Positions 10,986 through 19,888 of a stretch of DNA of 64,000 nucleotides are shown piece after piece. A program made the position numbers and the translations under genes. Numbering within the stretch: the first letter of the stretch is position 1; each line of letters begins with the position of its first letter. The stretch is from the NCBI GenBank assembly GCA_033239125.1, contig BSWB01000005.1:97835994-97899993 (forward strand), written 5' to 3'. The notes below the pieces were generated by a model. The model was not told the origin of the DNA, searched no databases, and was given only the letters and a program-made list of their open reading frames with translations. The DNA comes from Fagopyrum homotropicum. Its lineage: Eukaryota > Streptophyta > Magnoliopsida > Caryophyllales > Polygonaceae.

Positions 10986-12439
10986 AAAATATGGAAAGAG
11001 AAATCTTTAGATACTAATTAGTGAAGTAAGATCTAATGTTGTATGAAATGCATGATTCTAAAGGCTATATATTGTTACATTTTGCACTCATCAATTTTAC
11101 CCCATCTAGCATATCTATCAAGTCTCATATTTGATTTTCAAATATCGAATCCATTTCGGACCTCTTGGTGTCAAGCCATTTCTTGGAGTCTAGACCTGAT
11201 GCAGGAGCATTTCCAAATCTATGAACCATACAACCTAGGAGCAAGAGGACAACCTCCAGAGCAAAGGGAGGCATGATCACATGGAACTCAAGTAGAAGGA
11301 GCAAGGGTTTATGTGCCATCTAAAGGAAGATGAAGATGACGCTCTATAAAGGCCATTAAACAAGGAGGTCCCCTATACATCTATACATAAAGGCTCAATC
11401 ACAAGTAGCAAAGTCGAGAAGGACATTCCGGAAGAAACACCACTCAACAATAAAAGACCGCGGACCCACATCCACCCTTGACCTAACCAACCAAAGACAT
11501 CGAAGCCAATACAAGAATGAGCGAACGAAGAATAAACCATGCACACGTCGGAACCAAGACAACATGCACATGCATGCATGAGAGATGGATCGGCCATGCA
11601 CACTTTAACACCATGCATGCGTGGGTCATGATTGTGGATGAGTTATGGATCAGGTGTTATATTTTTTATCCCATAAAGACATCTTTTAAATTATGGGGTA
11701 ATATGCGGGCTTTTAAACATTATTTTCAGCCCATTATATTTTATTTATTTTTGTAATTAATTTATGTCTTCTAAATAGAGAAGCTTAAAAAAAAAGACTT
11801 TAATCATATCTTCTAGAGATACTTGACGGCCAAGTCTTAAAAATCCTAAATTATTAGAAGATTGGATCTTATTTGATTATTTCCTTTGGGCTAGATTGCT
11901 TGCAACCCACTCGAGCCACACCCTATATATTTGAACTCAAGCCTCTTATTTTCTTAACATTAAATTGAATAAACACTTTACTTTACCGTTTTTTGCTAGT
12001 TGTAACCGATTTTTGTGGCCTTTCGGACGGGAAGTTGAGAGCGAGCAACGTCTTGTTCGACCTACAACTTGTACTTGTTTGAGTTAGTTCTACTTGTGTG
12101 CAGCAAGTAAGGTGCTTTAACTTTTCACAGGCATACCTCCTGGTGCTCTAGGAACCATCACTCCCTTTTTTGTCTGGTTGTACGGAAGGGTTCTACAGAA
12201 CGATTGTCGGATGTGTGATAAGGTCCATCGCGTCGTATCGTGCTTCTGAGTCGTTGCTTAGGGTTTGACCTTGATATATCCATATATCCATCCATTAACC
12301 ATCGGATCTTCTTCTTTTCATTTTCTCTTTTATTTGCGTTTCTATCGAGTCTTTTTTGGTGTCGAAAGATTGGGCCATCTACTACAGCTAACCCCTTATA
12401 AATACCCGTTACTACTTGCTTATATGTAAAGGATTATTA
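10986..12439 (+). repeat. Unassigned repeat, probably including a plus-strand LTR
   Basis: No credible gene. A TATA-like CTATATAT at 11923-11930, followed by AATAAAC-containing sequence and a C/T-rich tail, would fit the promoter and U5 of an LTR on the plus strand. ATGCATGCATG words recur at 11565-11625. Short ORFs (11043-11276, 11517-11756 and antisense ones) have no recognisable motif. No primer site was found before copia remnant 3 begins. Confidence 0.3.
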
Positions 12440-13175
12440 TGTTCTAAATAAAAAACATCAAGGTTTACATTAAAGATTAAATCATCATAGCATCTTGATT
12501 GTAGCCTTGACCTTTCCGATCTACGAGTGGGTTATACTTGTTCAACAACTGAATCTAAAACATGATCCACAACTATTTGTAGATCCTCTTGTTCCAAATC
12601 TTGGATGATTTGAGGCCTTAGGCCTTCTACATTAATCTTCTCATTAACAACATCATCCTTGTCATCTTGTTGTTGAGTTTGTTGCTCTTCATCATCTTTA
12701 ACTGTTTCAAGATGAATATTTCTCCCACTTGACTTGTTGAAGTGAAACTCTCTTTCTAAAAAGACACTATCTCTAGCAATAAACACCTTTTAATGAGTTG
12801 GATTGTAGAAGTAATATCAAAAACTTCATTTTCGATAACTATAACAAAGCATTTATCTGATTTTAGTGCAAACTTCTTTGTTTGTAAACACGTCACATAA
12901 GCTTCACATCCCCATGTTTTCCAAAACGACAACTTTGGAACCTTTCTAGTCCATATCTCATATGGACTTTTGTCTACGGTTCTTGACGGAGTCTTGTTTA
13001 ATTTTAGTACAATGGTAGTGAGGGCATATCCCTAGAAGGATACCGGAAGATAAACAATATCATTATTGATAGGAGCATGTCTAACAAGATCATGTTTCTT
13101 CTTTCAAACACACCATTCAATTGTGATGTTCCTGGGGTATACATTGTGTTACTATCCCACAATATTTCAAATGAT
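12440..13175 (-). pseudogene. Ty1/copia pol remnant 3 (integrase C-terminus and linker)
   Basis: Read right to left. Near 13165-13060 is WDSNTMYTPGTSQLNGVFER, the degenerate counterpart of the copia integrase stretch around TP.QNGV.ER. Further left are a SRTVDKSPYEIWT segment and LSFWKTWGCEAYV (family: GCPAYV). At 12786-12532 MFIARDSVFLEREFHFNKSS leads into an acidic, Gln-rich linker, followed by PTRRSERSR. Stops and frame changes are present. It is cut on the right by the 5' LTR of Tekay-1, so it was the target of that insertion. Confidence 0.8.
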
Positions 13176-14049
13176 TGTAAGACCCTATTTTTAGCCTTCA
13201 CCGCCGGCCTTCACCGCCCCGTGGTGAAGGGAGCCACCCTTGTGGCTGGCTGCCCCTACGGCAGGACAAACCGTCCCTGCGGTTTTGCCATAGATCGCCT
13301 CGATCTGTTTTTGTTCGTTTTATCTTCTTTCCATAGATAGATTATCCGATATCTATCTTATGGGTCAGCCTTTCTATCATGTTCCTAACCCTAGAACGTC
13401 ATTTCATCTATCTTTTCACCCATTTCCTATAACATCCCGTCTTCTCTTCTTTTTCCCGTTTCTTGCATACGTTATTCTTCAACCTTGAGAGTTGCAGCCC
13501 TTTCCCTCCTTGCCTTAGCTGAACGTGTAAATATTATTCTCTGAGTTCTTCATCACGTTCATGAGTTGATGCATGTCTTTCCTTCTGTTTCGTTTTCTTC
13601 TTTCGTTCTTCCTTTTCTTCTTCTCCAAGAATCAAGTTTGAACCTTGATTCTTGTTGGCATCCCCATTGTTGATTCGTTGTTGTTCTCAAGATCTTGTAG
13701 TTGAGTCTTGACGTGTGTGTGGATTGAGAAGCAAGCATTGGTACCTTGCTATGGTCCTTGTTGTCAAAAGATTTGCCAGCGCTTGCTGTCACGCCGCCTC
13801 CCCCGCGCATCTGTTGTCCCGCCCCCGCGGATCCTGCCCAGCACCGCCCTTGCGGTGATGTCTGTCGCCCCTACGGTTTGTCCCCAGTTGATCCCGTCTT
13901 TGGTCAGCTGCTTCCTTCCTTGCTTCTTGTAACGTCCCATAAAATGTTATCCCGCATCATTTGAATGGGGATTTGTGATTGACTTATAAGAATGGGTTGC
14001 TACCCATGTCAACAAGAATTCTTCTTTTCCAGTGGTAGAGTGAGGACAA

Positions 14050-14115
14050 ATAACTCTGGAGTTAAGCGTGCTCGTGCAGGAGAAATTTCAAGATGGGTGA
14101 CCTCCTGGGAAGTTT
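14050..14115 (+). other. 5S rRNA-derived segment in Cassandra LTR 1
   Basis: It contains GAGTTAAGCGTGCTCG and, after a variable part, AGATGGGTGACCTCCTGGGA. These match the box A to box C internal promoter region of plant 5S rRNA genes (known: AGTTAAGCGTGCTTGGGCG and GGATGGGTGACC). In Cassandra this is thought to give RNA polymerase III promoter activity. It is not a 5S gene: the flanking halves of 5S rRNA do not match. Confidence 0.9.
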
Positions 14116-14406
14116 CTGTGCGAGCATGGTTGGCATGGGGATAGCGTCCCTAAGACCTCGGGTCTTACAGATGGTATCAGAGCTAACCTTGAGTTACTAG
14201 TGCGCTTGCCCTAGTAGGCGGTCACTTGGCTCGGTGGATGGTCCTTGGCCTGACGTGGACGTCAGGAGTTTAAGTGGGGGAGATTGTAACATCCCGTAAA
14301 ATGTTATCCCGCATCATTTGAATGGGGATTTGTGATTGACTTATAAGAATGGGTTGCTATCCATGTCAACAAGAATTCTTCTTTTCCAGTGGTAGAGTGA
14401 GGACAA

Positions 14407-14472
14407 ATAACTCTGGAGTTAAGCGTGCTCGTGCGGGAGAAATTTCAGGATGGGTGACCTCCTAGGAAGTTT
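14407..14472 (+). other. 5S rRNA-derived segment in Cassandra LTR 2
   Basis: Second copy of the 5S-like segment, with GAGTTAAGCGTGCTCG and AGGATGGGTGACCTCCTAGG. The box C part (AGGATGGGTGACC) is closer to the plant 5S consensus here than in LTR 1 (AAGATGGGTGACC). A few substitutions separate the two LTRs. Confidence 0.9.
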
Positions 14473-15511
14473 CTACGCGAGCATGGTTGGCATGGGGACA
14501 ACGTCCCTAAGACCTCGGGTCTTACACTTCCCTCGTTCCTTCCCTTGGTTTCTAATGATGTTGTTGACCCTTCCTGACATGTAAGACCAAGGTTGAGACC
14601 TTATCTTTTGGAGATCTCTTAGAGATTATTGAAACTAGAAGTTATAGACTTTTGGCAATCGTTTCGATTCCTGATTCGTGATGCCTTGTGTGAACAGGCT
14701 TTCCTTCGTCCTTTCTTGCGGGAAACTGAGTTGTTTAATTTGCGAGTTACCTTCGAGTGAGGTAAGTCCCTTGAACTTACTTAGTTGCATTCCGTATATT
14801 AGTTTGATTGTTTTGGCTTGTTTGCAGTGTTATTCATTGTTATAACTGATAACTAGAACTAGGATTGACCTTTATAACTGTAATTGACCCTAGGGTATTA
14901 TAACCGGGCGGTTATCGCTTGTCCAGTTCAGAATGGGGAAACTGGGAGGTGCCCTTGCGACCATTCTAACAGGTGACAAAAGGATGCATACGTTCAATTC
15001 TTATTGGTAAAGGGGATAGAGGCGAGATCGTAGCGATTCTCGTGTAACAACCTTAAGTTGAATTAGTAAAGGGTTTGACCTTAATGAAAGATAATAACCG
15101 GCTGAGCGTGAGCATGTTGATGTGTTTATATTACCTTATGTGTGTTTGTGCCTATATTGTCTTTCTGATATCTAGAATGTTAGCTAACGGTTTATACCGA
15201 TATTGTAGATGCCTTGCAGGATATAGGTGTTGCTGAGTGATCCAGATGGTATGGTCCCGAGGTTCCCATACATTATAGGACGGGATCGGGTTTATGTTTC
15301 ACTTGTTGTCTTTCCTTTTGTTTTGAACTCGGTTGTGAGTCTTTTACGCTTCCCTTTGTTTAAAACTTTGCTTTTATTATGAGTTTTGATTTTCATTTAT
15401 TTGTGCCTTGTTGTAAGATCAGTTGTGTCGTTGCTACTCTGAGGGTCGGGACCCATTGTGAGGTCTTAACCCGTAACGCCTCGAGTTCCTGGAATTTGGG
15501 GTATTACAATA

Positions 15512-15523
15512 TGGTATCAGAGC
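15512..15523 (+). other. Primer-binding site of Tekay-1 (tRNA-Met)
   Basis: TGGTATCAGAGC three bases after the LTR end, complementary to the 3' end of initiator tRNA-Met, as usual for Del/Tekay chromoviruses. A 266-base leader without ORFs (15524-15789) precedes gag. Confidence 0.9.
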
Positions 15524-15789
15524 TTTAGGTTGGCAACAATGGCTCTCAAAATCTTCTAAGGGTCGAATAGATAAATAAACAGAACATGCAAGGGGTCTAC
15601 GTTTTCAAAAGAGGGGTTTTGTTTTAAACTTGTCGGTCTCGGATAGATGTACGGGCGACCACCACTACCTCCGCGGATCTTAGTAGTTAGTTTTCTGTTA
15701 TGTTGGCCATTATGTGCTTTTCCTGGAATTCTGCTTTAGCTGTAGCATGGCCTTATATATATATTCTTATATATCTATCCTACTAGTAG

Positions 15790-17250
15790 ATGACGCGTAC
15801 TAGAGCTACATCTTCTATGGGGCGAGGAAGGGGTCGACCACCTCTTCCACCTGCCGTCCATGGACGAGGACGTGTAGAAAGACCTCCACTAGCTAGAGGT
15901 CAGGGCCAAGCCCCAATCGTTTATCCGCCGAGTGCTGATCCGCCTATCGCTGAGGCGTTCGGTGAAGAAGTTAATGAGAGCGTTGTTCTAGAGGCTGGGA
16001 ACTTGACTGCTGCTAGGTCCAGAGCACATAGAGTGCAGTCGACTGAGTCTGGTTGAGTATCCCTTGGAGCTTCTGCATATCGCGACTATGTGCAGAGAGT
16101 TGAGGAGGCTATCTAGACTGGAGGACCTGCACCAACACCACCAGTACCTGCGAGATCAGCTGAGATTTTGTAGAGATTTACGTAGGTCGTTGCCCCGCTT
16201 GCTAGAGTTGCTGAGGGTGTTAGAGCACCAGATGAGGCGAGAGAGACGAGACATGACTGTTCGTTGAAGGCTTTCAACCAGCTGAGAGTTCCTTCTTTCG
16301 GAGGCAAGACTAGACTAGAGGTGGAGTTGTGGCTAAGACAAATGGATTCTACTACAAAGGCTATTTGTTGCCCCGATAGACGTCGAGTCGACATTGCACA
16401 AACATTGTTGCAAGATTAGGCTTATCACTAGTGGAGGACCATGCGCAATAAGGTTACTAGCTATGAGAAGATGAAGACTACGATCAGGGATCGCTACTGT
16501 CCTATAGTTATGAGGAGAGATGGACTTCAGGGTTTTCTCGAGACTGGATTTGAGGATCTCCCTAATGTTGAGATTGTCAACAAGTTTTTGGAGGAGTTGT
16601 CTTTGTTGGGTCTGTCTGCACCACCCGAGGATCAACATGTTTACCTTTTCTCTCGGAGGTTGAGAGAGTCTACATGCTCTTATCTTGATGGTTTCTGTTG
16701 TGACTCCTTGACGGACTATCAGGAAAGAGCATTTGTGTATGAGAGAGATCGACCAGTCAGAGGAGAGATTCTCAAACAGGAGGTCTTGAGAAGAGGCAGA
16801 GGACTGGACCTGCTAGTGCTAGAGCCGAAGCATTGGGATTTGGGCGTAGTCAGATGCCGGGATGTTTTGGTTTCCAACAGTCTATACAAAGTTCCGACAA
16901 AGGACGACAATGCTTTAACTGCGGAGGTGTCGGACACATGAGAGATGATTGTAAGAAGACTGTTGTCACTTGCTTTTCCTGTGGCAAGATAGGACACAGA
17001 GCTGCATTTTGCCGTATGGGCAAGGTGCTATCTCAGCAGGGATCTTCACTTGCTAGCATCGCAAGAGGTGGACAAAGACCTTAATACTAGTAGCAGCAGC
17101 AAAGAGCTCCTGGTTTTACTGCTCCCTAGGGTTCCTCTCAAAGACAGGGTAGAGGAAGAGGTTATGGTACTACCGACACCAGAGGCGCTTCAACCAGAGT
17201 GTATGAGCTAAGAAGCATTGTAGAGTCGACAGCGCCAACGACCACATGTA
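15790..17250 (+). pseudogene. Tekay-1 gag, broken
   Basis: Starts at ATG 15790 with a basic, Arg/Gly/Pro-rich N-terminus (MGRGRGRPPLPPAVHGRG), then breaks. The gag core reappears at 16441-16790 (YEKMKTTIRDRYCP, FEDLPNVEIVNKFLEEL, YLFSRRLRE, YQERAFVYERD). Two CCHC zinc knuckles follow at about 16910-17020, CFNCGGVGHMRDDC and CFSCGKIGHRAAFC, both with all ligands present. Frame changes lie between these blocks, so no full Gag can be made. Gag would coat the RNA in the virus-like particle. Confidence 0.85.
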
Positions 17251-17994
17251 CCATTCATATTAATGGTTTTCTGTCTCAATAATGGTGCTACACATTCCTT
17301 TATATTTGATGCATGTGTAGATAGATTGACCTCAGTTACCGTAGAGAAGAAACCCTTCTTTTTGGGATTACCCGATGGGGGTAAGATTAGAGGTACACGA
17401 GAGGTTCACGATTCCCCTATTAGATTGAGAAGTCGCCACTGGCCATCTGACTTCTTCGTCATGTACTTAGTATATGAATAAGTTATTATAGGCATGGACT
17501 AGAGGGATCGACATCGAGCATTTTTGGACATCGCAAGAGGATGGTGACGGTAACTATAGAGTCTGGCCATGTAGAGATTTTCCGAGGATGGGATCTCGGA
17601 AAGACCGGTACAATCATCAGTGTAGTCCGAGCCGCGAGACTTATCAGTCAAGGCTGCGAGGCTTTTTGGTACTATGCCATAAAGGATAGTACGAGCCCAA
17701 CATTGGATGAAATTCCAATAGCATGTGAGTTTACCGACGACTTTGGAGAGCCATCAAGTTTACCTCCACAGAGGAGTGTAGACTTTGGCATTGATCTAGA
17801 TCCCGGTACGAGCTTGATCTCTAAGGCTCCTTATCGTATGACGCCTATCGAGATGCTTGAGCTTAAGAAGTAGCTCAAGGAGTTAGTAGAGAAGGGCTTC
17901 GTCCGCCCTAGTGTATCTCCTTGGGGCACACCAGTACTCTTCGTCAGGAAAAAAGATGGGTTGATGAGGTTATGTATCGATTACCGAGAGCTTA
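17251..17994 (+). pseudogene. Tekay-1 protease and start of reverse transcriptase, broken
   Basis: At 17263-17480 the protease active site is degenerate: NNGATHSF where the family has D-S/T-GATHSF, so the catalytic Asp is gone. Stops follow. From 17690 the RT lead-in is clear: VDFGIDLDPGTSLIS, APYRMTPIE, then across a stop KELVEKGFVRPSVSPWGTPV, LFVRKKDGLMRLCIDYREL. The reading stops where element A begins and resumes at 29436 with NKVTIKNKYPLPRIDDL, which fits exactly. Confidence 0.9.
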
Positions 17995-19763
17995 TGATAG
18001 CATGAATTATAGTCTATATTTTGGGGTTTGTTTGGACGTTTTATCTTTCATAATCTGCATGTTTGTGTGTATGATATGTGATTATACTACCATTTCATCT
18101 ACCTTTGCAAGAATCAAGGTCTACACCTAGTTTTGTTGTAATTGCAGGTAATTTGGTACGTTTTGCATCAAAAAGGAGCAAAAGGAGTCATGAGTCATTT
18201 AGAGCTACATCCAGGAAGCATAGCCATGGATTAAAGATTTACTTTGAACCAGTTTTGAGATATTTTCGCATTCAGTTGTGACTCACCTCGGTTGACCAGA
18301 GATTCACCTCGACCGAGGCGATCCAGAGACGCCGACTCGACCGAGGCGAATACCTAGGACGCGGCGAGAATATTTTATTCTTGGGTGAGATCTTTTAAAA
18401 TTGGAAAGAGATCTTATATTTTTGGGCTTGGCTCCTGGAAGGAAGGAGATATGCAGAATCATATATTTTACCTATATTTATGGGAAAATATCTTTCTAAG
18501 ATTTATTATCTTTGGAGGGTTATTTTCCTATAAAAAGGGTCGGATTTCCCATAATTCCGGCACCCGCTTACACCGAAGGAGGCCGCATACAATCCGCTTA
18601 GAGCTGGAGATCTCGCATACTTCCAGCAGCACCCTACTCTAGTTGGGAGAGATTTGAAGAACCTTTTTGAAGGTTGAAGGAAGGTTGAAGTCCATAGCTT
18701 TTATAGCTTTTTGGAGGGTTTTGTAAGATTGACTTCAATTCCCTCACTTGTTGTCTTGTCTTTTTGGATTGCTATCCAAGGAACGCTTTGTTGTGATATT
18801 TGATTCAGTTATTGAAGTCTTTTCATTAAATTCTTCTTTGTTCAAATATTCACCTTCTTCCCATATATTTGATTAATACTTTCATGATGATGAGTGGCTA
18901 ATTTCCTTGTGTGATTCTAGGGTGATTGGCTGAAGGTTGTGTGAAAAACAATGATAGAATAATCTTAGATTCCAGTAGGATCCTGAAAGTTCGAGTCTTT
19001 AACCTTAACCCTAAGCATCTCGTTCAGTCGATGAACATCTCGGCCGGGGTGGAAACTGGCTGACCGAGGTGACTTATCTGATCCATAACTGAGAGTTAAG
19101 TGTTAGAGTTTGCCAAATCCTATTCTTATTACACCTTTCCTGGTTCAAAGCAAGCTTAGGATGAGACTTACCCGGTAATTCCTTAGTTTGTGTACCAACG
19201 ATCATAAGTGTAGGTAATAAAGGTTTATCCTTTATTGGGGTTTGAGTGTGCTTCCATCCCATCTTTGTGAGTTAGCCTGAGACTTACCCGGTAAAGGTTG
19301 ATTCTATTCCCTTAGATGGTGTGTTAGTTTGAGGTTATAATTCTTTATCTTGATTCCTTGAGACTTACCCGGTAATAGGAGTTACGGTTTAAGATTAGTG
19401 TGTAGTGAGACTTACCCGGTGATCTACTCCACTTTAGAAACACCTTCCCCACGCAAAAATCTCAGCTTTGTCCGCTTATCTATAGATCTTGAGTTAGAAC
19501 CACAACTAGATGCTTTAATCCCTAGAATTGCATGTTTGCTTTATTGACTTCTTATTCATCTTTGATTGTGTTAATCGCTCTTGTGGTTAGTATTGACATA
19601 AGCACACCGTATTGACTTTGTTTCACCGAGTCCCTGTGATCGACCCCTGGAATTTTCTTGCTTTTACTACGATTGACCCGTACACTGCGGGTTCGCATCC
19701 TTGTTTTAAGCTTAAGTCTAGGGTTATAAATTTAAAGCTTGCACACACCGTTTGGAGCGAACA
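17995..19763 (+). repeat. 5' LTR of element A
   Basis: TGATAGCATG...GGAGCGAACA. Within it: palindromic words CACCTCGACCGAGGCG (18305) and CTCGACCGAGGCG (18336), a TATA box at 18529, and four copies of GAGACTTACCCGGT at 19163, 19279, 19360 and 19407 in the 3' part. The 3' end contains the sequence TACACTGCGGGTTCGCATCC shared with elements B and D. Small ORFs in it, including an antisense 62-codon one, recur only because the LTR recurs. Confidence 0.95.
18529..18537 (+). promoter_or_regulatory. TATA box of element A 5' LTR
   Basis: TATAAAAAG in an otherwise mixed-composition context, about 180 bases after the cluster of CTCGACCGAG words. The same box is conserved at 28201 (3' LTR), 49895 and 56504 (D) and, on the minus strand, 32670 (B). 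Transcription would be expected to start about 30 bases downstream. Confidence 0.75.
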
Positions 19764-19769
19764 AGTTTT

Positions 19770-19788
19770 TGGCGCCGTTGCCGGGGAC
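19770..19788 (+). other. Primer-binding site of element A (tRNA-Asp)
   Basis: TGGCGCCGTTGCCGGGGAC begins six bases after the LTR end. It is complementary to the 3' end of plant tRNA-Asp (…CCCCGGCAACGGCGCCA), the usual primer of Athila-type elements. The leader to the gag ATG at 19889 is about 100 bases. Confidence 0.95.
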
Positions 19789-19888
19789 TTGGTCTAGACC
19801 GAGCCGGTACGGTTTGCTCTTGGGGCACTTGCCCCGTTTCATCTAACCACTCTACTTGAGTGACTTTTGCAGGTTCTTTCTTAGGTAT

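Larger units (their letters stand above)
13928..14526 (+). mobile_element. Cassandra TRIM retrotransposon, complete
   Basis: Two 242-base LTRs (13928-14169 and 14285-14526), both TGTAAC...CTTACA, flank a 115-base interior. The interior has a tRNA-Met primer site TGGTATCAGAGC (14172-14183) and a polypurine tract AAGTGGGGGAGAT (14272-14284). Both LTRs contain 5S rRNA-like sequence, the hallmark of Cassandra. It encodes no protein and must move with enzymes from other elements. Flanks are CTTCT on the left and CTTCC on the right, a 5-base target duplication with one mismatch. The related Tekay-2 LTR near 30210 shows the same flanking sequence without the insertion (an empty site). Confidence 0.95.
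13176..15508 (+). repeat. 5' LTR of Del/Tekay-like Ty3 element (Tekay-1), interrupted by Cassandra
   Basis: It starts TGTAAGACCC and ends GGGGTATTACA, giving a TGTAA...TTACA terminal inverted repeat, and is followed after three bases by a tRNA-Met primer site. Without the 599-base Cassandra copy and its target duplication it is about 1.73 kb. A truncated relative lies at 29960-31205. The LTR has several GC-rich words with inverted ends: CCACCCTTGTGG (13234), CCGTCCCTGCGG (13271), CCGCCCCCGCGG (13819), CCGCCCTTGCGG (13844). Confidence 0.85.

Noticed and set aside
14050..14472. 5S rRNA genes
   Set aside because: Only the internal promoter part of 5S matches, and it sits symmetrically in two LTRs with a primer site between them; this is Cassandra, not rDNA.
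17921..18130. 69-codon plus-strand ORF
   Set aside because: It reads across the boundary between Tekay-1 RT (in the wrong frame) and the element A LTR, so it is an insertion artefact.
19074..19262. 62-codon antisense ORF also seen at 28746 and 31972
   Set aside because: LTR shadow in A and B; its apparent conservation equals that of the LTR, and it is coded across the GAGACTTACCCGGT words.
19163..19420. CRISPR-like array from the four GAGACTTACCCGGT words
   Set aside because: Only 14 bases, unequal spacing, inside plant LTRs; not CRISPR.
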